Below, one piece after another: positions 48,801-61,229 of a stretch of DNA of 64,000 bases. Both the position numbers and the translations under genes were made by a program. Numbering within the stretch: position 1 is the first letter of the stretch; every line of letters begins with the position of its first letter. The notes beneath the pieces are model-generated. The model was given only the letters and a program-made list of their open reading frames with translations, was not told the DNA's origin and did no database searches. The DNA is from Sesbania bispinosa. Taxonomy: Eukaryota; Streptophyta; Magnoliopsida; Fabales; Fabaceae. The stretch covers positions 558,001 to 622,000 of the forward strand of contig QLOH01000117.1 of NCBI GenBank assembly GCA_026901365.1, read 5' to 3'.

Positions 48801-51800
48801 AGCATCCTTCAACTTTTTTCTCTTTTGGCATGTGATTATTGTTTCTTAGTCTAGGTTCATCTGTCCTTTTTCACCCATCGAAATTTCCTTGAACAATTCT
48901 TAATATTTGGAGACTGCTGTACTTGTTGATGCACATGCATTTTGTTATGAGTTATTTAATTTTTGGTATGAATGAAATCTTCCTCAGACCTGAAATGGAA
49001 AGAAAAAGAACAAAAGAAAAAGAAATGAATAATTTTTTAGCTGGTTGTAAGTGCAGAAATATCATTGGTCAAAACCTTTTTCTAAGAACCATGGATAATT
49101 TATCATTATACAAGTCAGTTCTCATGGATTCAATCAGCAAAATAGTTCAGATAAACTGAGAGCTTCTGTGAAGTTGTCTGGTAGTAGTTCTTCAATCCAC
49201 ACATCTACTCATAAGCGCCTTATCATAACCATACCTAATATTATTCCTTCTGTTTCTTTCAAATCTGCCGTTAAGAGCCCAAGTGAACAAAATCTCCCTT
49301 ATTCCACAAGCAAGACTGAGAGCCCTGCATTATGCTCCTATTTTGCACTTAACCACTTATTAGATAATGTTTCATTTCTGTATAAGTATGCTTCATGCCT
49401 TTTTTTCTATCTACTATTTGTTTAATATTTTTCTTTAGTAAGCATCATAAATGTATTACACAGTCTGTTACTTCTATCAGTAGTTGATACTAGATACTAT
49501 CCTGATATCCTCTAATTTGCAATCAGATATATGAAATTGGTGGTGGATCAGGAACTTGTGCCAAGGGTATAATGGATTACATAATGCTGAATGCTCCTGC
49601 AAAAGTTTATAACAGTATGACTTACACGTACGTGCCTTGATAGTCGATATAATATACTTTTTATTTTAAACCCAAATTATAATTTTAGAGTCAGTTTTCA
49701 ACTCTTTTGTTAAGATAATGGGCTGTGTTTATATTTTCTGTTTTTTATTGTCTGTGTAATTCATCTCTCTACATTGCATAATTCTCCCATCAGTAACTTA
49801 TATTTAGGGCCATTCTTTAATTTGGGAGTTTCACTTTCATTGAGATAAGAAATTTGGATGTTAAGATATGAAATATGAATGATATGAAACCCAAGTCCCT
49901 TTGGTTTTACATGATCCTAATCTATTCTCAGATAATGCAGACTAGAGTTTGGACCTTGGATTCTGTGGGTAGTTTTATTGTAAATATTCTTTCAATTTTT
50001 TATGCATTCTTCTAACCTTTAAAGGTTCCCTCTTGAATTTTGAGAAATCCATTTGTAATTCTGAAGTTCCTTCCACAGTCTAGTTATATGTTTGGGAAGC
50101 TGTACTTAACAGGATTAATACAAATGACATTGTAGATGTGTAGATTACTGCTCTTTCTCCTGATAAGTGTGTTATTGTATAATAGATTAAATATTTGGTG
50201 TTATGAATATCCTTTTTATTAGTCTTATCAATTGAATTGGAGTATAGATTTACTAGTACTACTTTAGTAAAGTTGTCTTGTGTACCTATCTTGTTTTGGA
50301 ATCATGTTATTCATGTCCCAATTAATATCCTGTTTTTAACTACAGCTCAGTTGAGATTAGTCCTTCACTTGCTGAGGTGCAAAAAGAAACTGTTGGTGAA
50401 GTACGCAGCCATATACCAAAGTTCCGGGTAGAATGTCGTGATGCTGCTGACCGGAGTCAATGGGGTAGGCTACTATAATATTTCTACCTCAATTGAGTTA
50501 CATAAAGTTTGTTGTGGCTTCTAAAAGTGGTTAAGAATCGAAAGATTTAGCTTCCCTATAGTGGGGCCACTGACAAACTTCTTACTAAAACAGCTTATAA
50601 ACAAAAAATGCTACAAACAAGAGATTGGTGGAAGGCAATAATTTATCCCCATTGGATAGCTGCAGTCAATTGAATTAGTCATCTTGAATTTTAGAATACA
50701 TAATGAAATTAGAGTCTAGATGTATTCACATAAGTTAAATATAATATAACAATTTTTTCTTTAAAATTTGGGGAGTTTTTTGCATGTCAATTTAGCAATC
50801 TGACTTACCTTTGCATCATCCCTTTTTCTTTTTTTTTTCTCTTAATATGATATTTTTATGTCTCATTACCATGAACATTATTAGGATATTTCTTTTCGTA
50901 CCGTATTTCTTTATGTTTATCACCTCCATTCTTTACTTAATTCTCTTATTCTTCATTTCTCTAGTGTTCTGGGTCCCATTGTTTAATATATTTGCTCCGC
51001 TAGGAATATGAATGATAGAGGAATGCTTAAATTTGAATCACTTAATGCTTGCTTGTCTCTTTTCAAATGTTGTTTAATTTGTATACAAGGGTCTAGACTT
51101 CTGTTTTATCTTGGGGTACATTTTTGTGGAGTAGGGAAAAGATAGTGAAAGTTGATAAGTTGAATGGGTGCTACGTGATAGTGCACTTTGGGATGCTAGA
51201 CAAACATATTACTGTTTAAAAGCTTGGCAGTATTTGCATGGTACATGGAGTTCAATTGTACACTTACTTTTCCTTTAAAAGTTAAATTTCTTAAAACTCT
51301 GAAGCTCCCTTTTTTGGTAATGTGTGGGCCTGTGGGGACTTCTATATAGCATGTCAAAGATAAGTTTATAAAATAATGCTAATATCATTGTTCCCTCCTT
51401 TACAGGGCACGTGGAGCAACAACCATGTTGGGTAATAATGCTTGAGGTGTGTTCTATAATTGAGATGCTTTTATTTCCTCCAGTTCAAATATTTTTCCTA
51501 ATAAAGAAAAGGTCCTAAACTTATTTTTGGTGTAATTTCTATAAAAACAAAAATCCTTTGGTGTGGATCCAATTTTGTGATCTCACCCACGAGTAATGGT
51601 AGTAGTGGCATAGTGGATTGTGCAGTGGCTGCCACCGTAAAGGAAGCGGCCACAATTAATAAACCTCAGATGTAATAGATTGTTTTCCATCTCCTTTTCT
51701 TCAAGCTATTCCATTGTCATCCTATATTAATATTACTGCTTTACCATAGAAAAGGATGATATGACTGCGATGATACCATAGGGAGAACTGGGTCTGTCCA

Positions 51801-54800
51801 GGAAATAGTGAGGGAAAAAAGTATCAGGGGATTCATGGAATGGGAAAAGAAGGGACTGGAATTACCTAGCAGAAGCTAGAAGGAAAAAAAATCAAGATTA
51901 AGTTATTAACTAATTTATTATGGGCATACCAGTAAAAACATTTGGCAGTAGTTATTTCCAACACATGCTACAAAAGTGACATGTGAACACGAAGAGAGAA
52001 AGAAGCGAACAAAAAGGAGGAAAAGTACAGAATCTACTTTATTACAGAGCTGATGGGGAGTGGGGACTACATCTTATCTGCTGATCTGGTGAAGGAGAAG
52101 GAGCTGCCCGTGAAACTGGTTTGTCTTTTTACAGACCTGTGTGGAAACAGTAACAGAGCTACTCGAATTACTGATTAATGTGTCAAAGGCCTGAGCAAAG
52201 TTGAAAGAGAGTCATAGAGTTATATGAAAATGTGCAAACAGAGTTAGAGTAAGCCCTAAAATTTGTTTTAACAGAGCATGCTGCTGTGTAAGACTGTTAT
52301 GCTTGACTTTCAAAGTGATTTCAAAGAGGTTAAGGAATTCAGCTCCCTTTTATGTAGTATAGTGACTGTTATGGCTGCTATTGTAGCAGTCTGAGCTGCT
52401 ACAGCGGAACAGTCTGCCACAAGCATTCAGGTGTATCCAAGGGCTGCTTCACTCCACACTTGTATGATAACAGTCACTATTAGAAACCCTGCCCACCAGC
52501 TTGTTCTCAAAGAAGGTCAAACAGGTGCCATTTGACATAGTTGTTGCACTAAACACTTGTGCTGTAGTTTCCTTTTAGAAGCTAAGATCTGGCATTTGGC
52601 CATTTGCTATCGTCATTACAAAGCATCTTTAAAATTTTGGAACAATTATGTGGGATTTGCTAATGAATGACCTTGTTAGAATAAAACCATTCAAGTGTCT
52701 TCACCCAACAACTTAAGCTTTTGGGATAGTTGGTTCATGACATGGTATCAGAGTCTCTATGACCAAGTGGTCAAGAGTTTGATCCTTGGTGCCCCATTAT
52801 TTTTTAAAAAAAGTTTGATTTCAGCACAGGGTAGATGGATCTTTACATTGTCCACGCTTCAAGCCCAATGTGCTCCTGCGTGAGGGGGTGTGTTAGAATA
52901 AAACCATTTATTTGTCTTCACCCAACAGCCTAAACTTTTGGGATAGTTAGTTCATGACAAACCAAAGTGTTAAACGTTGCAGACTAGAAATGATCTGTTC
53001 CTTTTTTCCCCTTTATCAATGTTATATTGGATTATGGTTATTGTAATTTAGATATTTCACAAGTAATTTATTTCTTGCAGGTACTTGATAATCTTCCACA
53101 TGATCTTATCTACTCAGAGACTCAAATTTCCCCATGGATGGAAGTATGGGTTGAGAGGAAACATGACCGGTAAGTTTGCATGTGGATGCTGATCATACTG
53201 TTGCTAAGTAGTCCATGACGTATTCTAGTGTTTTGTTAGGTAGTAGCTAAGAAGAATGATGTTTTGACTTTTGATAAATGTTTGCCTTTAATTGATTATC
53301 AAATTATAACATAATTCTGGGCCATTTTTAATTTATGCTATATGATAATTACACTTCACCAACCACTTTCTACCTTTAATAGAGAAACACTCAGCGAGTT
53401 ATACAAGCCATTGCAAGACCCGCTTATTACACGCTGTGTTGAGATCATGGACTTAGATAAAACCAAAACAACTCAGAGCACTGCAGTCTCTACACTGAAA
53501 AGCATTTGGTCTAAAGTTTACCCAAAACCACATAGATGTTGGCTGCCAACTGGTTGCTTGGTAAGAGTCTCTTAAATCTGCCTTAAGTCTGATGTACAAA
53601 TTGATTTCTGCATTTATTATATGTTCGTTTTTTTCAGAAATTACTTGAGGTTCTCCATGGGGTGCTTCCAAAGATGTCTTTGATTGCTTCTGATTTCAGC
53701 TACCTGCCAGATGTGAAGATACCTGGTGAAGGAGCTCCGTTGGTTTCAACTAAAGTATAATCTTGTCATAGATTTCCTGAATAATATAGTTGTCTAGTTT
53801 CTCATCTCATAAACATTAGAGTGAAGCTCTCATGCAGTAGTTGTTAGAATGAAGTCTTCATCCATTTCCCTTGTATTTTAAGATCATTATTTCTGTGCTG
53901 CATCTGTGATATGATCGAGAAACAAAGTCCACTAGCTGTGAGGAACTGCCACTTCGGTGACCTCGCCATCTTTCTTTTCAGTCTAGATTATGCAATGTTT
54001 AATGAGTAAAAGCAACTGTATCAACATAAACTTTTCTTTTACATTAAATGCTTAGTGCCAATGTAGTAACCAGAATTAGAGCACAAGAAACTCTAAAGCC
54101 TCCCCAAACCTAATTTATTTTTCCTTGATGATCTTGGTACTTTACTTTTCATGGGCTAAGCTATCGCTTATGTTATATTGGCTCGTGGAGGATATAGAAT
54201 ATCTATGTTGTAAGCTTAAAATACATAGTGATAACCAAGCTCCTACTTGTTCTATCTCATGGATTGTATTAATTATTTGCAAGGATGTGTATACTGATCA
54301 TAATTCACTGTCATCTTTAGAGTTAGAAGTCACTCCTTTATGTTTTCCCTTAACAAATAAACAGAAGCTTCTGATCTGTATTGATAGTCTTAATTAACTG
54401 AGTTTTCCTTACGAATTGCAGAAAGATGGGAGCAGCTCAGATTACGAGAATTATATGGAGGCAAAGGTTTGGCTTACCACTGGCTTCTTTCCTTTTCAGT
54501 CTACTTTTCTTATGGTTGCTCTCCTTCACTTGTAGTGTATCTAGTTTCTTACATGATTAGCAGATAATGTATTTGTAGCTTTAAACAATCTTGCTTAAAC
54601 TTAACACTTTATTTGAATAACTTTTTAATAAACTATTGAAGCATTCATGATTAAGTAACTGGAATGGCTATGAAAGCTGTTGAACATTTGAATTACCCTG
54701 AAGTTATAAATATTGGATAAATTTGATTGGTTTGTACTTTATATTGTTGTCATGTACAGACAGTAGGATCTAGGAACATTTTTTTTTTTGGGTGCTTTGA

Positions 54801-56570
54801 TAAAAAAAATGTTATATATTAAAAGGACGATAAAAGAAAAAACACATCTGAGGGAGGATAAGATATTATCTAGCAGCAAGCTAAGTGTCTCAGAAGAACA
54901 ACCAAGCTGCCTAATCCATTTGATTATCGGTGATAGAAATTCCCTACAAGCAATTTAAGAACTGCTTTTACATGTCGCTTGACTCTAGAGGAATCAATCT
55001 TCATTAGTCAAAATTTGCATGTTAGAGTAACTTATTGGTGTAAACTTAACAACCTTTTGTCAAGCATATCTTGAAAATTTAGTTACAAGTGATAAGGAAT
55101 GGCCTAAATTGCTAAGATATGTTTCCTTAGAATAAACTTGAAAGGCCGTTGAATCCTTTGGTTGTATAGTATAATAAGGGAAAAGCCTGTTGCACTTAGA
55201 GCATAAGTGGCTTGATAGAATGTAATATTGCAATCCTAATAATTTTCTTTAGAGTACTAGATTTTTTGCTTTCATATATTTTTTATCCTGCTAGATGTGC
55301 TAATGTATTATCCTCCTGATTGAAAGGATTGGCCTTTCTCTTACTAATCACGAGTTCTTAAGAAGTTGAAACATGATTGATAAGCATCTTGGTTAATTAT
55401 TTCGCTAATAATTATTTCCAGGTTTTTTTATTGCAGTCATCCGCAACAAGAAACTATTTAAGCTCAATTATTTTAGGGTTTGGAGATAAAGGAAGGGGAG
55501 GATAAATTTTTATTTTTAAATTAAGAGAGTTATATAATGTTTATAAAAATATACAAAAGATTAGAACATTAAGTTTATGCTAATCTATAAACTTTTTTTA
55601 AAATTTTAAGAAGTTATCAAAATAGAAAATATTAATTTGAAACAAAAAATTTGCCCTCCCCTCCCTTTCCCTCCAAAACTCTCCAATACAAACACACCCT
55701 TAGTTACCTTGTAGGAGTATAAAATTAATTGTTGACTGTCTTATAAGTGATGGTCCTGTTAAAACATTTTCTTCTTGAACTTATAAAAATGCATGATTGC
55801 ACTAAAGGTTGTGCGTTTCTGTTTTATTGCAGGGTGACGCTGATATCTTTTTTCCTACAGACTTTAGGCTTTTGGAACAAATGGATCATTATTGTTCTGG
55901 GTGGCTGAAACATCATGGTGATCACTCATCAAAAAAAGGAAAGAAAAGGAGAACAATAATGGTTAGTTCTATTGTCTTATTGGATATAGCATTATTATCA
56001 CATCATGGTACTGAAGGCCTCAAGAAAATGAGGCAAAAGTTGCAGTGGTGGGTTTCAAGATATATCATTCAGCCAATGTGTATTCCATAACAGAATGCAT
56101 GAAGTTCTATTTTACATATCCTTCTTTTATGGTTTTAAAAGGTAAATCTTATAAACATAAGACATATAAAAGAGTAGTCTTTTATGAAAAAATAAATCTT
56201 AAAAATTTGTTTTCCATAATATAGATATTAGATTAACTACAAATTACAGGTAAGTCATGGTGCTTAATATGCTGATTTTTTTAATCTTAATCTAGAATAA
56301 TCTATTTAATTACAAGTCATTGAGTTTTGAAATATTTCCTATCTATTCATCTTATCAGTCATTGCCAGATATATTTTATTTCTAATTTTTAGAACTTTAT
56401 GTGCTTTAGCTTATTACTTTAAATATTTAATGTAGCTGGAAACATCATCTTTCATGGAAGAGTTTGGTTTGCCCACAAAAACGAGAACCAAGGATGGATA
56501 CAACCCACTCTTGGATGACTTCAAGAATACAAAATTTTATCTTAGTGTCCCTACACACAATATTAAGTAG
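45824..56570 (+). CDS. NDUFAF7: Mitochondrial NDUFAF7/MidA-family protein arginine methyltransferase homologue, frame broken in exon 4
   Basis: Fourteen exons: 45824-45878, 45963-46003, 46085-46196, 46975-47056, 48732-48797, 49527-49627, 50346-50464, 51406-51446, 53081-53169, 53383-53560, 53638-53754, 54422-54466, 55833-55961, 56436-56570. The family methylates an arginine of complex I subunit NDUFS2 during assembly in mitochondria. An Arg/Ser-rich, targeting-like N-terminus (MLTRTLKLPLISLASS) precedes VRDFIHSALYHPLHGYF; the SAM-binding motif EIGGGSGTCAKG is in exon 6; LEVLDNLPHDLIY spans exons 8-9; the end is FYLSVPTHNIK. Exons 1-4 total 290 bases, one short of a full set of codons, while exons 5-14 are in frame from CCT TGG TAT. 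The missing base is probably a T in the TTTT run at 47050-47053. As written the frame meets TGA in exon 5. With that base the protein would be about 436 residues, the usual length. It may be a real mutation, a sequencing error, or bypassed by a weak donor at 47043. Confidence 0.85.
52674..52959 (+). mobile_element. Miniature LTR retrotransposon (TRIM/SMART type), 286 bp, in intron 8 of the NDUFAF7-like gene
   Basis: Two 69-bp direct repeats, 52674-52742 and 52891-52959, start TGTTAGAATAAAACCATT and end TTCATGACA. Directly after the left one comes TGGTATCAGAG (52743-52753), the primer-binding site complementary to initiator tRNA-Met. Directly before the right one is a purine tract with GAGGGGG (about 52882-52888). 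The interior of about 148 bp has no coding capacity. Flanks 'gacct' and 'aacca' do not give a clean 5-bp target duplication. Confidence 0.75.
54779..55050 (-). mobile_element. Possible LINE 3' fragment in intron 12 of the NDUFAF7-like gene
   Basis: A T-run at 54779-54791, followed by 'gataaaaaaaatgttatata' and 'aaaggacgataaaag', looks like the reverse complement of a LINE tail ending in poly-A. No coding frame is preserved. The right limit is uncertain. Confidence 0.3.
55470..55705. mobile_element. MITE in intron 12 of the NDUFAF7-like gene
   Basis: 'ggtttggagataaaggaagg' plus 'ggaggataaa' on the left faces 'tttgccctcccctccctttc' and 'ctccaatacaaacacaccc' on the right, in inverted orientation, around an AT-rich core of about 150 bases. 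Confidence 0.45.
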
Positions 56571-56687
56571 ATGGTCAATAGATTCAATACAAGTACTTGT
56601 ATTCTTGAGGATGTATCACGGGGTTTTTGTTGAGATTTATGTAAGTTGCGTGGATTTTATATTTTTTGTTATTCTTTTCTTTACATT

Positions 56688-56790
56688 TCTATACAACCAC
56701 CATAAATAAACAAGTTAAATGATGGATTCGAGGCCTGGAAACTCATTCATATTTGGCACCTATAAACTAATAATAGAACAAATGAGATTA
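56688..56790 (-). pseudogene. Relic of a wall-associated-kinase-like transmembrane exon
   Basis: 56690-56760 aligns by eye with 58465-58545, the start of the kinase gene's exon and its acceptor: 'acaaccaccataaataaaca' against 'acacgaccaccaaagaccaa', then 'tgatggattcgaggcctgg' against 'tgatggatccaaggcttga', then 'catatttggcacctataaa' against 'catatttgacacataaata'. The kinase part that should follow on the - strand is missing; the NDUFAF7-like gene ends 118 bases away. It points to a former tandem copy, now deleted. Confidence 0.5.
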
Positions 56791-57332
56791 CTTTGTCCAG
56801 TACCAAAAGTAGATGCAGGTACCTATATTAGTATGTACCTAAATGCAAATTTGTGAGGCACTGGCAGTTTAGGATCCTTGGAAGTCTAAAGAAATTGTTT
56901 GTCGTGATATCCACTTAATATCCATAGACAAAATATGAATCTACATGATTGGTGGAACATAGCTTATTTGGTACTTTTTCTGATAATTTTCATGAAACTG
57001 TGATTCATGTGGCGGGGCGTTGATGCCTCACATTTTCATTTCTCGCCCTCCCTTAGGCTAATAGGGACAAAAAAATGTGCCTATGTGAAAATTCACGAGG
57101 TACCAGAAGTTTATGATCCATTTTTCTCTAATAGCATCACTATTATTATCACGTAATTGAAACACAGTTTCTGTCATGCCATGCACGATAGAATCAGAGA
57201 AGAGAACATACAATTAAGCTCCTCGGCCATGAACACAGTCCTCGGCCATTATGATACAAACACAGCAAATAAGCTTTTGGAGGTTATCTATCTCCAAGCA
57301 AAATTATTTTTTTTAGACATGAGAAAAACAAA

Positions 57333-58522
57333 TTAAGGAATTTCATCCATAATAGGCATAACTTCCAAGGTTGATAGAGTTAGCCCTGAATTTGAAGTAG
57401 AATATGTACCCCAAGATTGATAGTCTTCAATTCTAGCAAGCTCAAGTTCATCATGGTTTTCCTGTGCATTAGACTTCCTTTCAACCAATTTTCGGATCCC
57501 TTCTAATTGCAATGTAACTTCTTTCATGGTTGGCCGTTTTTTCCCATTCAACTCTAAGCATCTACATGCAAGATTGGCAATTGTAATGACATGTTCTTTC
57601 TCCCCTTCCTTTGTAACTCTTTCATCAATAATATCAAACAGACGATTTTCCTCCATAAAGAGAACGAAATATGCTGCCAAACTTTTGGCTTCTTCTGGTC
57701 TTAGGGAGGATATTGGCTTTTGCCCAGTTAGAAGTTCAACAAGAACTACTCCAAAGCTATAGACATCACTCTTTTCTGTAAATTGACTGGTATGGAAATA
57801 TTCAGGGTCCAAGTATCCAAAAGTTCCTTGAACTATTGTGGTGAGGTGAGTAGCGTCAATGGAAACCATTCTTGATGTACCAAAGTCTGCTACTTTTGCC
57901 CTATACTTTCCATCCAACAGTATATTTGTGGACTTGATGTCTCTATGATAAATAGGCAGAGAAGCAGCTGAGTGTAAGTAAAATAGAGCTCCTGCAACTT
58001 CTGTGGCAATTCTCAAACGCATATCCCATGTCATTGGTAAGTCATCATTTTGTTCATGCAAATATTCGAAAAGGTTACCATTAGGAATGAATTCATAGAC
58101 AAGCAAAGGAATTTCTGTCTCCAAACAACACCCCAATAACTTAACCACATTTCTATGGTTAATTTGTGAAAGAATGACAAATTCATTGATGAATTCTTCA
58201 ACCTTTCCTTGAACCTTAAACTTTTTTACTGCAACAATTTTTCCATCCACTAGCATACCCTTGTACACGGTACCTTGACCTCCTTTCCCAAGTACTCTGT
58301 TGATATTGAAGTAATCTGTTGCCTTCTCTAATTCCTTTAAGCTGAAATGTTTAACTTTATCAACATTAATTTCACCAGAGCCCAATCTTTGTTCTAACAA
58401 CAAACCTCCATTTCGTTTGAAGAACTTTTCTTTGCGTTTATTTATCATTTTTCTCCGTAGAACTTTACACGACCACCAAAGACCAAGGAGTAAACTGATG
58501 GATCCAAGGCTTGAAAATACTC
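57333..58522 (-). CDS. Wall-associated-kinase-like receptor kinase: transmembrane and kinase exon
   Basis: The exon runs from an acceptor (tatgcag before 58522) to TAA at 57333-57335. It opens with a hydrophobic segment, GSISLLLGLWW, then basic residues (the membrane crossing), and continues with a juxtamembrane KEKFFKRNGGLLLEQ, characteristic of WAK and WAK-like proteins. Numbered from the internal Met at 58448, the kinase has GKGGQGTVYKG (54-64), Lys75 of VAVKKF, HRDIKSTNILLD (168-179), DFGTSR (188-193) and GTFGYLDPEYF. All catalytic residues are present, and it is an RD-type Ser/Thr kinase. The first codon is split over an upstream intron, so this is not the full gene: the extracellular Cys-rich (GUB_WAK) exon should lie to the right, but none is recognisable up to 64000. 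It is either beyond the window, across a repeat-filled intron, or lost. It is convergent with the NDUFAF7-like gene. Confidence 0.88.
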
Positions 58523-58619
58523 CTGCATATTTGACACATAAATACGTTAAAACAATGAACTCCTTGCACTTAGATTAGATGCAAATTGGGTGGGCTTTAT
58601 CCGTAATTCCGTATTTTAA

Positions 58620-60749
58620 CACCTTGTAGTTAGGTTAAACCAACACCCAAATAAAGATTAGAACATCTCATATTCCTAAAAAGTATTTATGTACTCAAAT
58701 CCTCAAATCATTATAGCAATGAATTTAGTAACTGAAACGCACCGTTCATTTAAGTTAAAAAAAAAAAAGAAGCATTTCATCCCCGTCATTTTCCGCTTCT
58801 TCTTCCCGTGCAGCTCCTCCTCCCCCTCTGTTCCATTTTTTTTTTTCTTTCTTTCCTTCTCTCATTTCCATCTTCTCCAATCTCTTTGCAGGCCATTTCC
58901 TCTCAATCCCTTACACCTATTGAAAGGTAATGAAACCCATAATTTCTACCCATTTCCTTTTTCTTTCCGAAACTAAGTTTGGTAATTTTTGGGGTTAGGG
59001 ATAGTGCTCTGAGGAAGGAGGAGAGTATCCACACCGTAAAGGTTGTTCGTTTCGGCCCTCTAAGGTAAACCCACAACTCGTAAATAGGCTATCGGCATGT
59101 GTTAACTTTAGGTAGAATTATTTTTAGAGCTTTGGGCACTAGTTTTAGGGATTTTATGGTTACCCATAAATAGGTAGAGCTTCAAATAAATTACTAAATG
59201 TTGGAACTATTTGTTGGTGCTCAGATCTGTTGATTTCTACCTCGCATAATGCTCTTGAAGTTGTTGGGAAGCAGTTTGGTTGACTCTCCGTAGTTGTGAG
59301 TGGTTTAGCAATCATCGTGACATATTTTAATACTTTTATAATTACCATTTTAATTCATCCTTTTCTATTTTAAGGTTGTTTACTTAATAAATTTGGGAAA
59401 CATACTCTTTTATTGATTTTATCTCTATGAAATTTATTTCGAAGGTTGAGAGCTTTATAAATTTAAATTGAATATGTTTGATGAAATTGGAGATTTAATT
59501 TTGAAAGGGACTTTGAGAAAAATAGAATAATTTTGGTATTTATATTATTGGGATCCATGTTAGAACCCCGTACGTCGTTAGCGGATGATAACGGCCTAGG
59601 TGCACCTAGTTGTATGATTCCGAGAGGAAAGGACTATCCGTTAGATGGAGCCGCCACTCTGTGGAGAGGGCTATCAACGAGATGGAGCTGCCCCCGATGA
59701 TATGATGTGATAGATATGGTATGCTATGATATGACATTGAGCTATGATATGACATTGAGACATGATATGATTCCGGGAGGAGAGGGCTATCCGTTAGATG
59801 GAGCCGCCCCAAGAGAGAGACCACTCTTGGAGGAGAGGGCTATCAGCGAGATGTAGCTTCCCCCGATGATATTGAGATATGGACATGGTTCTGGAGAGGA
59901 GAGGGCTATCCGCTAGATGGAGCCGCCCCATGGGAAAGGCCACCCTTCGGAGGAGAGGGCTATCAGCGAGATGGAGCCGCCTCTCGGTTCTATCATGATT
60001 GATCTCTACTGTATTTCATTTCATATGATTTGTGTTTTACTTAATTAATTTCATTTCAGATTTACTTATTAAATTTATACATGATAAATTTATATTGCTT
60101 TGGAAATGAAAAACTTATCTCTTGGATATTGGAAACATGTTATTTCAGATTGTGGGATTTATCAAACTCATGTGTTTAGCAAGTTTTATGTTGAGAATTA
60201 AATTTTATACTGTTAATTGTCCCATCGAACAACTCGTGCGTTGGTATGTTTCCCTTCTAGTTCATGGTGGTTGTTAGGCCCTCACTAAGTCTTTATGACT
60301 TACCCCTTTCTATTTTTCATCCAGATTCCCAGGCAGCTGAGTAGCAGGCTGCTGGCAGAGATTCATTTGTTTCAGCTCTCTTGATATTTCATTTTGGGTA
60401 GGCCTCCTTTGTGTTGGTGGCCATTTGATGTTATTTTGGAATTATGTATATTCTGCAGCTATAAGGAGTTTAGTTCTTTGTTTATGTTGGGATGTATATA
60501 TTTGATGTTGATTGGATAAATACTATGTTGTTGGAAACTCTGGGTGATGGTAATTGTTGATAGCAGGATTTTCTGTAAATTTTGGGATGTCCAAAATATA
60601 GGGGAGACTCTGTCAAAATTTCTGTAAAATCCTAAAAGTATAATTATATTGGAAAATCATTTGTCAAATATTATACTATTGTTTTAGGCTTGCCAGGCTA
60701 AGGATATTAGCCCGTGCGCCGGTCACGGCCTTGGATTTGGGTCGTGACA
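58620..60749 (+). mobile_element. Probable solo LTR of a Ty3/gypsy-type retrotransposon
   Basis: The content resembles long plant gypsy LTRs: 'gggatagtgctctgaggaag' near 59000, 'gaaccccgtacgtcgttagc' near 59562, 'ccctcactaagtctttatga' near 60280, 'cccaggcagctgagtagcag' near 60328, and the end 'ggatttgggtcgtgaca' at about 60732-60748. No internal gag-pol is present, so it looks like a solo LTR. The left end is not well defined and no target duplication was found. It lies in what would be the first intron of the kinase gene. Confidence 0.5.
59616..59990 (+). repeat. Six-fold motif 'ggctatc-N-agatggagc' inside the LTR
   Basis: The unit 'gagggctatccgttagatgg' plus 'agccgcc' and a variant 'gagggctatcagcgagatgg' alternate six times, near 59624, 59665, 59783, 59836, 59907 and 59956. 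This makes about three dimeric units with spacers of changing length. It is non-coding. Confidence 0.75.
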
Positions 60750-60925
60750 GTAACTATACATTGTCACTGTAAAAACATTTTTACACAAACATCTAATGAT
60801 GTATGGTCACATCTTTTAATGAATTTAATAACACAGGTGTCATATTCATTAAATGATGTGACAACATACCATTGAATGTTTGTGTAAAAGTTTTTTACAC
60901 TGACAGTGCATAGTAATTAAAGTCG
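60750..60925. mobile_element. MITE, same family as 21528-21711
   Basis: 'cattgtcactgtaaaaacat' on the left faces 'ttttttacactgacagtgca' on the right; the middle shares 'ttaataacaca.ggtgtca' and 'attcattaaatgatgtg' with the other family members. It abuts the end of the LTR at 60748. Confidence 0.6.
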
Positions 60926-60926
60926 C

Positions 60927-60993
<67 letters not shown>
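60927..60993 (+). repeat. (TTA)n microsatellite, 67 bases
   Basis: About 22 uninterrupted TTA units. It is the reverse complement of the (AAT)n tract at 61163-61229. Confidence 0.95.
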
Positions 60994-60995
<2 letters not shown>

Positions 60996-61162
60996 TCTTT
61001 TTTATCTTGTTATATGTCTTACCTGTTGAATCCTCTAATGTGCTTAAGCTCTTTGCCTTTCCAATCTTTGTTGTCATTGGATGTTCAATAAATCATTAAA
61101 AGTAGAAAATAAATTCTTTATTTTTCCATGGACCCTAAATTTCTATAGAGTTTAAAAAAGAA

Positions 61163-61228
<66 letters not shown>

Positions 61229-61229
61229 T
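61163..61229 (+). repeat. (AAT)n microsatellite, 67 bases
   Basis: About 22 uninterrupted AAT units, in mirror orientation to the (TTA)n tract 169 bases to the left. Confidence 0.95.

Noticed and set aside
48923..49159. 78-codon open frame in intron 5 of the NDUFAF7-like gene
   Set aside because: No splice-phase fit with flanking exons and no recognised domain; exons 5 and 6 join cleanly without it.
50811..51011. Hydrophobic open frame in intron 7 of the NDUFAF7-like gene
   Set aside because: T-rich intron sequence that mimics membrane segments; it lies between well-defined exons.
59606..59824. Open frame with repeated SYHSMSYHS-like residues
   Set aside because: It arises from the repeated motif within the LTR; there is no start context or homology.
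60895..61077. Minus-strand open frame rich in Ile
   Set aside because: It is a translation of the (TTA)n microsatellite.
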